Origin: an uncultured Pelagibacteraceae bacterium
GTDB taxonomy: Bacteria > Pseudomonadota > Alphaproteobacteria > Pelagibacterales > Pelagibacteraceae
Length of the DNA stretch: 53,885 nucleotides
Assembly (NCBI GenBank): GCA_902583295.1
Contig: CACHUY010000006.1
Span: 1 to 53,885, forward strand
Direction: 5' to 3'
The notes below the pieces were generated by a model. That model made no database searches. It was given only the letters and a program-made list of their open reading frames with translations, and was not told the origin of the DNA. This document shows, in pieces, positions 17,379 to 25,785 of this stretch (positions are counted from its first letter, which is position 1; each line of letters opens with the position of its first letter). Made by a program: the position numbers and the translations under genes.

Positions 17379-18440
17379 TTATGGAACTAAAACCGCACGA
17401 CCTTTAATTTTTCCTTCATTCAAGTCGTGTAGTGCTTTATTAGCTTCCTCAAGTTTGTATTCTTTCATAGAAAGTTTAACTAAACCTTTGTCAGCTAATT
17501 CCATTAATTCGTATAGTTCTGCCCATGTTCCAACCAAGCTACCTACTATACTTTTCTCTTGGTCGATCATATCAATCGCCAAAATTCTGATCTCTTCACC
17601 ATAACCTACAATATAAAAAGTGCCGGTTGCTTTAGTCATACTAAGACCCATGGCTGTTGATCCTTTTTCTCCAACAAAGTCTATCACTGCCTCTGCACCT
17701 TTTCCTTTTGTAAGCTCTTTTACTTTTTCTATTTCATTACCATCTATCAAAACTCCGTGGTCTGCACCTAGCTCCATAGCATGATCTAAAGGTGTCTTTG
17801 CCTTTTCAACAACAATAATGTTTGCAGCACACATAGCTCTCAAACACTGTATCGCTATATGACCAAGACCCCCTGCTCCAATAATTACACAATTTTCTCC
17901 AGGTAAAAGGTGCCTAGTTGCTTTTTTAACAACTCTATAAGCTGTTAATCCAGCATCAGAAAATGGTGCTACATCTATAGGTCCCAAAACTTTAGGAATT
18001 TTAATTAGATTTCTAACACTTGTCTGAAGTAGTTCAGAATATCCACCGTGCTTAACATTTAAACCTGCAAAAATTGGATTTTCTGCATGCATATCATTTC
18101 CTCTTCTACAGTCTAAACATGTGCCCCCTGTTCCAGAAACTTTTGGGTGCAAAATAACCGCGTCTCCTTTTTTAAAACCTTCAACATCTTTTCCAACTTC
18201 TTCTACCCATCCAGCATTTTCATGTCCCATAACCATAGGTAGCAAATCATTATTTTGATCAGTTATATGTTTCCAAACACCTTCGATTATATGTAAATCA
18301 GTTCTGCATACTCCTGCTGCACCAATTTTGACAATTACATCGCTAGCTTTTTCTATTTTTGGATTGGGCATTTCTTCGCCAGTTACCCAAACTGCTTCCT
18401 TCATTTCTGGATCATATTTATGTAGAACTTGAGCTTTCAT
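17379..18440 (-). CDS. Zinc-type alcohol dehydrogenase (MDR family)
   Basis: A 353-residue NAD(P)-dependent dehydrogenase of the medium-chain superfamily. Catalytic zinc ligands appear as Cys45 (GVCRTD), His73/Glu74 (MGHENAG) and Asp162 (FSDAGLTAY). The nucleotide fold is VIIGAGGLGHIAIQ. The structural zinc loop, normally four Cys, reads GGTCLDCRRGNDMHAEN. Cys108 and Cys111 remain, but the first and fourth positions are Gly105 and Ala119. It is the first gene of the ABC operon (21 bases before the binding protein). It probably oxidises an imported alcohol or polyol. Confidence 0.93.
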   Translation of the reverse strand: MKAQVLHKYDPEMKEAVWVTGEEMPNPKIEKASDVIVKIGAAGVCRTDLHIIEGVWKHITDQNNDLLPMVMGHENAGWVEEVGKDVEGFKKGDAVILHPKVSGTGGTCLDCRRGNDMHAENPIFAGLNVKHGGYSELLQTSVRNLIKIPKVLGPIDVAPFSDAGLTAYRVVKKATRHLLPGENCVIIGAGGLGHIAIQCLRAMCAANIIVVEKAKTPLDHAMELGADHGVLIDGNEIEKVKELTKGKGAEAVIDFVGEKGSTAMGLSMTKATGTFYIVGYGEEIRILAIDMIDQEKSIVGSLVGTWAELYELMELADKGLVKLSMKEYKLEEANKALHDLNEGKIKGRAVLVP

Positions 18441-18448
18441 TAATTTTT

Positions 18449-18501
18449 CTCCCTTTAATTTCTAAAAGAGACATTAAAAATTCTATTTTAAAGAGAGTCA
18501 A
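18449..18501 (-). promoter_or_regulatory. Sigma-70-like promoter and RBS for the adh/ABC operon
   Basis: Minus strand: -35 TTGACT (18496-18501), a 17-base spacer, -10 TTTAAT (18473-18478), then a ribosome site AAAGGGAG (18449-18456) placed 8 bases before the dehydrogenase ATG. Spacing and sequence fit a housekeeping promoter serving the dehydrogenase and the five ABC genes. Confidence 0.6.
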
Positions 18502-18595
18502 CGACACATTTTAAATAAAATTTTATATTTTTGTAAATACAACCTGAAGTTAAATAATTTAGTCATAAGAAGAATAAAATCTTAAAAGATATGTT

Positions 18596-19807
18596 CTATT
18601 TATTTTTGATAAGAAAATAAATGTAAGATGAGAGAGAAGTAATAAGAACAAAAATCATAGCAAATTTAAAAGAATTTATTTCAGAAAAATTTAGACCAAT
18701 TCCTAGGTCAATAATCAGTCCAATTATCCATTGCAACGAAAATGCTCCTATAAATATTAATAAATTAAAAGATGTTAAGGCTTTGCCAGCATTAGACAAT
18801 GAAAAAGCCATGCCAACTGCAGGCTGAGTTAAAGATAAAAATATTGAACTAACTATAAATATTGCCCAATGAATTGCACCTGCTTTAGGACCTAAATAAA
18901 TAATTATTGCTAAAATAATTAAATTTATAGGAGCTCCAAACCTTAATAATTTTACCGCATCGCTTACACTTTTTGAAAACCTTGGAACAAAATAACCCCA
19001 ACTTAAGAAAGAGAAAAGCATACAAAAATAAATTAAAAAAAGACCTTGGGCACTTTCTTCTGGAGTATAACCAGAAACTCTTACCATCCATGGCCCAGCC
19101 CATAATGTTTGAATTGCAAATAATCCCCCATAATTAAAAAAACCCATGGGCACTAAACTTTTAAATAATGGATTGCTCCAAACTGTACTTAGTTTTGAGT
19201 CACCTGAGCTCTCATTTATGATCCTGTCAGAATCCCACTTAGGGATATATATAATAATTAGAACGATGCTTAAAAAAGTTAAGATAGCTAAAGATAAAAA
19301 TATAGCCCTCCATCCTATTATTGGTAAGAAGTATTGAACTGGTAAACTAGAAGAAAGCATTCCGATGGCTCCCACCATTAACATCCAAGAGTTTGCACGC
19401 TGTTGAGTTTGGTCCTGATACCATATTCTATATGCCGTTAATGGTCCCATCAAACATGCACCAACTCCAACTCCAATTAAAATTCTTGATAAAAGAAGCA
19501 TGGTTAAATTTTGAGCTGATGCAAATAAAATTAATCCAATAATTGTTAAAGATAAAAAATAAGAAACAATTTTCCTTGGTCCTTTTGAGTCTAGTAAATA
19601 ACCAAGTGGAATTTGAACACTTGCAAATCCCAAAAAATACCCCCCACCTAAAAGACCAAGTTCTCCAGCTGTTAAATTAAATTCGTTAACTAGCTCTGGT
19701 GAAATAGTTGCAGTAATTGCTCTTAGAAGATTTGAAATGAAATATCCTAAAGCAAAAACTAAAAATATCGTAATAGCCTTTGATTTGGCTAAAACAGGTT
19801 TATTCAT
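18596..19807 (-). CDS. Major facilitator superfamily transporter
   Basis: A 403-residue, 12-helix carrier. The loop between helices 2 and 3 reads GYLLDSKGPRKIV, the MFS signature. The motif-C-like region is LLLSRILIGVGVGACLMGP. It resembles NarK/ACS-type anion:cation symporters in layout, but the substrate is uncertain. Gene order (GlcD-like oxidase, hydroxyacid dehydrogenase, MFS; gaps of 8 and 9 bases) suggests that it carries a hydroxy- or oxo-acid handled by those enzymes. Confidence 0.9.
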   Translation of the reverse strand: MNKPVLAKSKAITIFLVFALGYFISNLLRAITATISPELVNEFNLTAGELGLLGGGYFLGFASVQIPLGYLLDSKGPRKIVSYFLSLTIIGLILFASAQNLTMLLLSRILIGVGVGACLMGPLTAYRIWYQDQTQQRANSWMLMVGAIGMLSSSLPVQYFLPIIGWRAIFLSLAILTFLSIVLIIIYIPKWDSDRIINESSGDSKLSTVWSNPLFKSLVPMGFFNYGGLFAIQTLWAGPWMVRVSGYTPEESAQGLFLIYFCMLFSFLSWGYFVPRFSKSVSDAVKLLRFGAPINLIILAIIIYLGPKAGAIHWAIFIVSSIFLSLTQPAVGMAFSLSNAGKALTSFNLLIFIGAFSLQWIIGLIIDLGIGLNFSEINSFKFAMIFVLITSLSSYIYFLIKNK

Positions 19808-19816
19808 GAATTTTGA

Positions 19817-20770
19817 TTAATTTACTTTATTCTTACACCTGCCCGTTTTAAAAAATTCATCAATATTATCTATTGCTAAATTAGCCATTGCAGTTCGGGT
19901 TTCTTTGGTAGCACTGCCTAAATGTGGAAGGATAAATGCGCTTTTATGTTTAAGATATCCAGGATTTAAATTTGGTTCATTCTTATAAACATCCAATCCT
20001 ACAGCGTAAACTTTTCTTCGTTCAAGAGCATCTATCAAAGCTTCATCCTCGATAATATCTCCTCTTGCAACGTTTGTAACAATTGCTCCTTTAGGTAAAT
20101 ATTCAATTGTATCTTTATTAATTATATCGACTGTTTCTTTTGAAGCTGGACAACAAACTGACAATACATCTGATACTGAAAGTAAGTCTTTTAAATTATC
20201 ATGGTATGTTGCTCCGTCTTCTTTATCTTCACTTAGCTTAGATCTATTGTGATAATGAATGATCATTCCTAAAGATTTAGCAACTTTTGCAATTTTTTGT
20301 CCAATTCTCCCCATGCCAAGAATTCCAAGTCTGGCACCTGTTAATTGCTTGCCAATTAAATAATCTGCTGACCACTTCCAGCCTCCTACTTTTGCACTTT
20401 CAATTCCCTCTGCAGCTCGTCTACACGCACCTAAAATCAATAATACTCCTATCTCAGCTGTTGCATCAGTCAAAACATCAGGAGTATTGGTAACTACAAT
20501 ACCTTTTTTCTTTGCTGCTTCTAAGTCTATGTTTCCAAATCCAACAGCAAAATTTGAAATAATTTTTATCGAGTCTGGAAGTTGATTTATTGTTTCAGCA
20601 TCCAATTTATCAGTTAAGGACGACAATATCCCATCTTGCCCACCACTTAACTCAATTAATTTTTTTTGAGAATATAATTCATCGTTTAAATTAAAATTTG
20701 CTTCAAATGTTTCTTTGGCTTTATCCTCACAAGATCTTAGTAATCTCCTAGTGATCAGGATTTTTTTCAT
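19817..20770 (-). CDS. D-2-hydroxyacid dehydrogenase (glyoxylate/hydroxypyruvate reductase-like)
   Basis: A 317-residue NAD(P)-dependent enzyme that interconverts 2-oxoacids and D-2-hydroxyacids. The NAD fold is LGILGMGRIGQKIAK (148-162). Catalytic residues are Arg236 (NVARGD), Glu265 (KNEPNLNP) and His283 (LPHLGSAT). The sequence around VYAVGLDVYKNEPNLNP fits the GyaR/GRHPR branch, which reduces glyoxylate and hydroxypyruvate. Placed between a glycolate/lactate-type oxidase and an MFS carrier, it probably recycles the oxoacid product. Length is normal. Confidence 0.93.
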   Translation of the reverse strand: MKKILITRRLLRSCEDKAKETFEANFNLNDELYSQKKLIELSGGQDGILSSLTDKLDAETINQLPDSIKIISNFAVGFGNIDLEAAKKKGIVVTNTPDVLTDATAEIGVLLILGACRRAAEGIESAKVGGWKWSADYLIGKQLTGARLGILGMGRIGQKIAKVAKSLGMIIHYHNRSKLSEDKEDGATYHDNLKDLLSVSDVLSVCCPASKETVDIINKDTIEYLPKGAIVTNVARGDIIEDEALIDALERRKVYAVGLDVYKNEPNLNPGYLKHKSAFILPHLGSATKETRTAMANLAIDNIDEFFKTGRCKNKVN

Positions 20771-20778
20771 ATTTAAGA

Positions 20779-22152
20779 TTAGTTTAGATCGAAAATTTTT
20801 CCAGGGTTCATTATATTATTTGGATCCAATGTTCTTTTAATTGATTTCATCACTGGAATACTATCGGGATGCTGCTCTAATAAATACTCTTTTTTATGAA
20901 GACCAACACCATGTTCACCTGTAATAGTTCCCTCAAGCTCTAAGGCTTTTCTAATTAATGAGCTATTAAAAGCTCTAAGTTGTTTATACATTTCTTTTTT
21001 TGCAGGATCGTAAGGTAGAACGACATGGAAATTACCATCACCCATGTGGCCAACCATTGGAGCCCTAACTCCAAATTCTTTTGCTTTTTCTTCTGCAAAT
21101 TTTACACACTCTGTAATCTTTGAAATTGGAACACATACATCAGTTGAATAAACTCTTCCGTTATCATTTAAAGCCTTAACAGAGTAATATACGTCCCATC
21201 TTGCTTGCCAAAGTTTATTTCTATCTTCTAAATCTTTAGCCCACTTAAAAGAACTACCTTTGTTATCTTTTGATAATTCTTCTACAATTTCAATATTCTC
21301 TTTATTCGAGGACTCTGATCCATGAAATTCAAAAAATAAAGTTGGTACTGCCTCAATATCTTTTAATTTTGAATAATTAATACTAATACCCATTTGATCT
21401 GCATTTAACATTTCAATCCTTGCAATTGGAACACCATACTGAATAACCTGTTGAGCCGTCATTACTGCATCCTCTAATGAAGGAAAATGACAAACTGCAC
21501 TCATAATGCTTTCTGGTATTGGAGATAATCTTAAATGGACTTCAGTAATAATACCGAGAGTTCCTTCTGATCCAACAAATAGATTAGTTAAATTATAACC
21601 TGCTGAAGTTTTTTTAGTTCTACCACCTGTATTAATGATATCACCATTTGGTAAAACTACTGTAAGACCTGAAATAACTGTCTTCATAGTTCCATATTTT
21701 ACAGCCATTGTTCCTGATGCTGAGGTAGAGGCCATGCCACCTAAAGCTGCGTTTGCTCCAGGATCGATTGGGAAAAAAACTCCATCTTCTCTCAAATACT
21801 CGTTTAATTGTTCCTTTGTTACACAAGCTTGAACTCTACAATCAAAATCTTCAGCGTTAACACTTAAAATTTTATTCATTTTTTCCAAACAAATAGTTAT
21901 GCCATCTTCATTTCCTACAACATTCCCCTCTAAAGATGTTCCAGTACCATACGGAACTACTGGTATTTTATGTTCGTTACAAAGTTTTAATATTTTTGAA
22001 ACTTCTTCATTGGTTTCAGGAAAGACTACTGCCTTAGATAGAATTGGATCGTAAGTATCTTCACCTCTTGCATAATTTCCTCGAGCAGATTCTGATGTTG
22101 AATATCTACTGTTTAAAAGATTTTTTAGTTCTATCTCAACTTGCTGGTTCAT
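20779..22152 (-). CDS. FAD-linked 2-hydroxyacid oxidase (GlcD/D-lactate dehydrogenase family)
   Basis: A 457-residue flavoprotein with the PCMH/VAO FAD domain in the first half (VVPYGTGTSLEGNVVG, PGANAALGGMASTSASGT, FVGSEGTLGIITE) and the C-terminal cap with GTITGEHGVGLHKKEYL. Family members oxidise D-lactate, glycolate or D-2-hydroxyglutarate. No separate glcE or glcF is present, so it is closer to a single-subunit D-lactate dehydrogenase than to the GlcDEF complex. It is the first gene of the three-gene unit with the reductase and the MFS carrier. Confidence 0.92.
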   Translation of the reverse strand: MNQQVEIELKNLLNSRYSTSESARGNYARGEDTYDPILSKAVVFPETNEEVSKILKLCNEHKIPVVPYGTGTSLEGNVVGNEDGITICLEKMNKILSVNAEDFDCRVQACVTKEQLNEYLREDGVFFPIDPGANAALGGMASTSASGTMAVKYGTMKTVISGLTVVLPNGDIINTGGRTKKTSAGYNLTNLFVGSEGTLGIITEVHLRLSPIPESIMSAVCHFPSLEDAVMTAQQVIQYGVPIARIEMLNADQMGISINYSKLKDIEAVPTLFFEFHGSESSNKENIEIVEELSKDNKGSSFKWAKDLEDRNKLWQARWDVYYSVKALNDNGRVYSTDVCVPISKITECVKFAEEKAKEFGVRAPMVGHMGDGNFHVVLPYDPAKKEMYKQLRAFNSSLIRKALELEGTITGEHGVGLHKKEYLLEQHPDSIPVMKSIKRTLDPNNIMNPGKIFDLN

Positions 22153-22196
22153 AATTATAAGTATTAATAATAATTAAAAAAATAAAAAAATACAGC

Positions 22197-23363
22197 TTAT
22201 TTAGAAAGCATCTTGCCTATATTTTCCAATGCTTGCTGTATGTTATCTCTAGATGCGGCAAAACTAAATCTTACATAATCTTGGCAAGTTTTACCAAATG
22301 CTGTTCCTGGGACAATTGCAACTCCAGCTTCGTGCATAGCTTTTTTGCAAAATTCAGAACCATTCATGCCTGTACCTATTACTTTCGGGAAAGCATAAAA
22401 AGCACCGCCAGGTAAACTACATTCAATTCCAGGCAAATCATTTAATCCTTTATGGATTAAATTTCTTCTCAATGTAAATTTATCTAGCATGTCTTTGATT
22501 GAATCATCTGGACCATCTAAAGCTGCTATACCTGCAAATTGTGCAGCTGCATTTACACATGATACACTATTTATTAATAATTTATTTACATGTGGTATCA
22601 TTTCTTCAGGCCAATAACTCCATCCTAATCTCCAACCAGTCATTGAATAAGCTTTACTCCATCCCTCTAAAACTATTAACCTATCTTTTAAAGCCTCATA
22701 GTGAAAAAATGATGGCATTTCTTTGTAGTCAAAAATTTGTCTACTATAAATTTCATCACTTAAGATAGTAACGTGAGGATGTTTTTCTAATTCTTTTGCA
22801 AAATAATCTATTACTGGTTTTTCAACAAAACTACCTGTTGGGTTATTTGGATTAATTAAAATTAACAATCTAGTTTTATCAGTAATTAGAGATAAAATTT
22901 TATCTGGATCAAATTTAAGATCTTTATCTTCAGTAAGATCATATGGTACAGGTGTCGAACCGGTATAATTTATCATTGATTCATAAATCGGAAATGCTGG
23001 CGTAGGATGAATTATTTCTGCTCCTGGTTCACCAAAACATTGGATGGCATAACTCATCGTAGGCTTTCCACCAGGCATAATTAAAATTCTTTCAGCATCA
23101 ATATTCGCGTTATACTGTTTTTTAATCCATCTTGTTACAGCTTCTCTGCATTCTGGAATTCCGTTGGACATTACATATCCATGGTGACCATCATCTAATG
23201 CTTTTTTTGCAGCTTCAACTACATGCTTGGGTGTTTTAAAATCTGGCTGACCTAATCCTAGATGTATCATTGGATGGCCTTTTGCTTCTAATGCTTTAGC
23301 TTCTGCTAAGACACTAAATGCTGATTCAGTTCCTAAGTTATTTAAATTTTTTGCAAGTTTCAT
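22197..23363 (-). CDS. Class I/II aminotransferase (PLP-dependent)
   Basis: A 388-residue fold-type I aminotransferase. The PLP Lys is Lys237 (GWSKAYSMTGWRLG). NPNNPTG (171-177) and SDEIYS (Asp203 binds the pyridine N) are present, as is a C-terminal Arg (YVRFSFA) for the substrate carboxylate. The sequence fits the AspC/alanine-type group Ialpha; the amino donor cannot be fixed. With the hydroxyacid enzymes nearby it could interconvert glyoxylate or pyruvate with glycine or alanine. The leader contains two small hairpins (23379-23399 and 23424-23438). Confidence 0.92.
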   Translation of the reverse strand: MKLAKNLNNLGTESAFSVLAEAKALEAKGHPMIHLGLGQPDFKTPKHVVEAAKKALDDGHHGYVMSNGIPECREAVTRWIKKQYNANIDAERILIMPGGKPTMSYAIQCFGEPGAEIIHPTPAFPIYESMINYTGSTPVPYDLTEDKDLKFDPDKILSLITDKTRLLILINPNNPTGSFVEKPVIDYFAKELEKHPHVTILSDEIYSRQIFDYKEMPSFFHYEALKDRLIVLEGWSKAYSMTGWRLGWSYWPEEMIPHVNKLLINSVSCVNAAAQFAGIAALDGPDDSIKDMLDKFTLRRNLIHKGLNDLPGIECSLPGGAFYAFPKVIGTGMNGSEFCKKAMHEAGVAIVPGTAFGKTCQDYVRFSFAASRDNIQQALENIGKMLSK

Positions 23364-23378
23364 AATTTTAAAAATGAA

Positions 23379-23438
23379 AACCTAGACGAAAAGTAGGTTA
23401 ATGTCTATTCATGTTTTTTAAATAACCTGTTTTAGGTT
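23379..23438 (-). promoter_or_regulatory. Two hairpins with the same arms in the aminotransferase leader
   Basis: Two inverted repeats with AACCT(A)/(T)AGGTT arms lie at 23379-23399 and 23424-23438, in the 105 bases between the FMN oxidase stop and the aminotransferase start. The proximal one ends only 16 bases before the ATG and is followed by TTCATTTTT on the minus strand. They could be an attenuator or a weak terminator of the upstream pair. Confidence 0.4.
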
Positions 23439-23468
23439 TTTACGATAATCCTGACAATTACTTATTGA

Positions 23469-24620
23469 TTAATTACGGTAGATTATTTTTGACGCATCCA
23501 AGTCTTCAATTTTTTTACATCCCATCAAAATCATATTTCTTCTAATTTCTTTTTGCATATTGTCTAGTAATCTTTCAACTCCTTTTTGACCTCCGGCTCC
23601 TAAACTAAAAAGAAATGCTTTACCAAAACTACAAGCAGTTGCTCCTGCAGCTAGGGCTTTAAGAACATGCGTTCCTCTTCTAATACCGCCATCAAGTATA
23701 ATTTCTAACTTATCACCAACTGCATCTGAAATAGCTTTCACTTGATCGAAAGGAGATCTTGAACCATCTAATTGTCTTCCTCCATGATTAGAAATCATTA
23801 TCGCAGTGCAGCCAATATCAATTGCTCTTTTAGCATCATCAACCGACATCACTCCTTTCAATGCAAAAGGACCGTTCCATCTTTTGATACAGTATTCTGC
23901 ATCTTTCCAATTCATTTTAGGATCGTATTGTTCATTAATATAATCTATGACTGATTTCGCAATGTTAGTTCCTTTGTCAGTTTTGTGTTTAATGTTAGCT
24001 AACTCAAATTTTTTATTTGTTAAATATTTAAAAACCCATTCTGGACGCATCACAAAACTTAGTAAGCTTTCCAGGGTTAATTTGGGAGGAGTGGTAAACC
24101 CAGTTCTATGATCTCTTTCTCTGTTTCCAGCAACAAGAGTATCCACAGTCAAACAAAGCCCATCAAAATTTGCTCTTCGACATCTATCAATTAAATCGTC
24201 AGTAATAGATTGATCTTTATGAACATATAGTTGAAAAAGTTTTGGACCACTTGAGATATTTGCTATCTCTTCAATTGAAAACGATGCCATTGTAGACATA
24301 CTATACATCGTTCCAAATTTTTCAGCAGCTCTTGCTGAAGCTTTGTCTCCTTCAGGTGTGTACAAACTTTGCATTGCTGTAGGTGAGAGAAAAAGAGGCA
24401 TATCAATTTTTCTACCAAATAAAGTTGTAGAAAGATCAGGCTCTCCAACACTTGTTAATATATTTGGAACAAGATCACAATCGTTGAAAGCATTTGTGTT
24501 TCTATTGAGAGTAACTTCATCATCTGAACCACCATCAATGTAATGAAAGATGGGAGACGGTAATTTTTTTTTTGCTAATTTTCTAAAGTCTTCAAAATTA
24601 TAACAATCATTTATATTCAT
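23469..24620 (-). CDS. FMN-dependent alpha-hydroxyacid oxidase, LldD-like, copy 1
   Basis: A 383-residue TIM-barrel flavoenzyme of the L-lactate dehydrogenase/glycolate oxidase family. It shows HYIDGGSDDE (Tyr27), QLYVHKD (Tyr132), LTVDT, the FMN Lys255 in LKGVMS, and the catalytic base His279 in SNHGGRQLDG with Arg282 binding substrate carboxylate. FMN phosphate region: ILDGGIRRGTH keeps Arg314, but SFGKAF has Lys334 where lactate/glycolate oxidases have Arg. It oxidises an L-2-hydroxyacid to the oxoacid. It follows a 383-residue paralogue after 5 bases and aligns with it without gaps. Confidence 0.94.
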   Translation of the reverse strand: MNINDCYNFEDFRKLAKKKLPSPIFHYIDGGSDDEVTLNRNTNAFNDCDLVPNILTSVGEPDLSTTLFGRKIDMPLFLSPTAMQSLYTPEGDKASARAAEKFGTMYSMSTMASFSIEEIANISSGPKLFQLYVHKDQSITDDLIDRCRRANFDGLCLTVDTLVAGNRERDHRTGFTTPPKLTLESLLSFVMRPEWVFKYLTNKKFELANIKHKTDKGTNIAKSVIDYINEQYDPKMNWKDAEYCIKRWNGPFALKGVMSVDDAKRAIDIGCTAIMISNHGGRQLDGSRSPFDQVKAISDAVGDKLEIILDGGIRRGTHVLKALAAGATACSFGKAFLFSLGAGGQKGVERLLDNMQKEIRRNMILMGCKKIEDLDASKIIYRN

Positions 24621-24625
24621 GATTA

Positions 24626-25777
24626 CTATGTTCTAAATCTTAAATTACTTCTATTTAGATCACTAATTTTAGTACAACCCATTAACTTCATATCTCTTAC
24701 TAATTCAGACTTATACTTCTCTAAAGCTCTTTCAACACCTGCTTGTCCAGCTGCCGCTAAAGCATATAAATATAATCTACCACCAGAACATGCCTTTGCA
24801 CCTAATGATAATGCTTTAAGCATGTGAGTTCCTCTGTGAATTCCACCTTCACAGATTACATCTAGCTTATCACCAACGGCATCAACGATTTCAGCAAGTT
24901 GATCAAAAGGCGATCTTGATCCATCAAGTTGTCTTCCACCATGGTTTGAAACCATTATTCCTGTACATCCAATATCTACTGCTCTTTTAGCATCTTCAAC
25001 ACTCATCACTCCTTTTAAAGCAAAATGACCTCCCCATTTAGAGCAAAGTTGTTCAGCATCTTTCCAGTTCATTGACTGATCGAGCATTGTAGAAAAATAA
25101 TTTCCTATTGAAGAGTTGGTGCTAGTGCCTTCTTTTACAAAATCTTGAAGATGGGGTAATTCAAACTTACCTTTTGTTAAATAATTTATTCCCCACATTG
25201 GCTTTGTGGCAAAACTGAATAAACTTGAAAGTGTTAGTTTAGGCGGTGATGTAAAACCAGTTCTTAAATCTCTTTCTCTGTTTCCACCAGTTATTGTATC
25301 AACTGTTAGAGCCATGACATCAAACTTAGCTGCTTTTGCTCTTTCAAGACATGAATCATTAAGTCCTCTGTCTTTATGAAAATAAAACTGAAACATTTTT
25401 GGTGTATCAACAAGTGAAGAAATTTCCTCCACACTCACTGTGGCTAAAGCAGATACTCCAAACATTGTATTATATTTCTTAGCAGCTTTACCTACGGCTC
25501 TTTCACCATCATAATGAAATAATCTTTGTAAAGCGGTAGGTGATAAATAAAAAGGTAAATCTAATTTCTTTCCAAATATTGTTGTGGATAAGTCAACATT
25601 CTCTACACCTCTTAAAACATTTGGCACTAAATCAACATCATCAAATGCACTTGTATTTCTTGCATAAGTGACTTCATCATCTGCGGCACCATCAATGTAA
25701 TGAAAAATTGGAGAAGGTAACTTTTTTTGTGCTAATTTTCTGAAATCTGCAAAATTATGACAATCTTTTAAATTCAT
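24626..25777 (-). CDS. FMN-dependent alpha-hydroxyacid oxidase, LldD-like, copy 2
   Basis: A tandem paralogue of the next gene: same length, same start (MN-KDC/DC-NF-DFRKLA-KKLPSPIFHYIDG), roughly 60% identical by eye. His279 and Arg282 (SNHGGRQLDG) and Lys255 are conserved. The FMN region differs: Asp310 becomes Glu and Arg314 becomes His (CEGGIHRGTH), while Arg334 (SGGRLY) is kept. Tyr132 remains (QFYFHKD). The pattern suggests an active but specialised enzyme, perhaps with another 2-hydroxyacid or as a hetero-oligomer partner of copy 1. It is upstream of copy 1 in the operon and 8 bases from the PagL-like gene. Confidence 0.93.
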   Translation of the reverse strand: MNLKDCHNFADFRKLAQKKLPSPIFHYIDGAADDEVTYARNTSAFDDVDLVPNVLRGVENVDLSTTIFGKKLDLPFYLSPTALQRLFHYDGERAVGKAAKKYNTMFGVSALATVSVEEISSLVDTPKMFQFYFHKDRGLNDSCLERAKAAKFDVMALTVDTITGGNRERDLRTGFTSPPKLTLSSLFSFATKPMWGINYLTKGKFELPHLQDFVKEGTSTNSSIGNYFSTMLDQSMNWKDAEQLCSKWGGHFALKGVMSVEDAKRAVDIGCTGIMVSNHGGRQLDGSRSPFDQLAEIVDAVGDKLDVICEGGIHRGTHMLKALSLGAKACSGGRLYLYALAAAGQAGVERALEKYKSELVRDMKLMGCTKISDLNRSNLRFRT

Positions 25778-25785
25778 AAGTTTTA

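Noticed and set aside
23469..25777. Tandem FMN oxidase genes as an assembly duplication
   Set aside because: The copies differ throughout at protein and DNA level, so they are real diverged paralogues.
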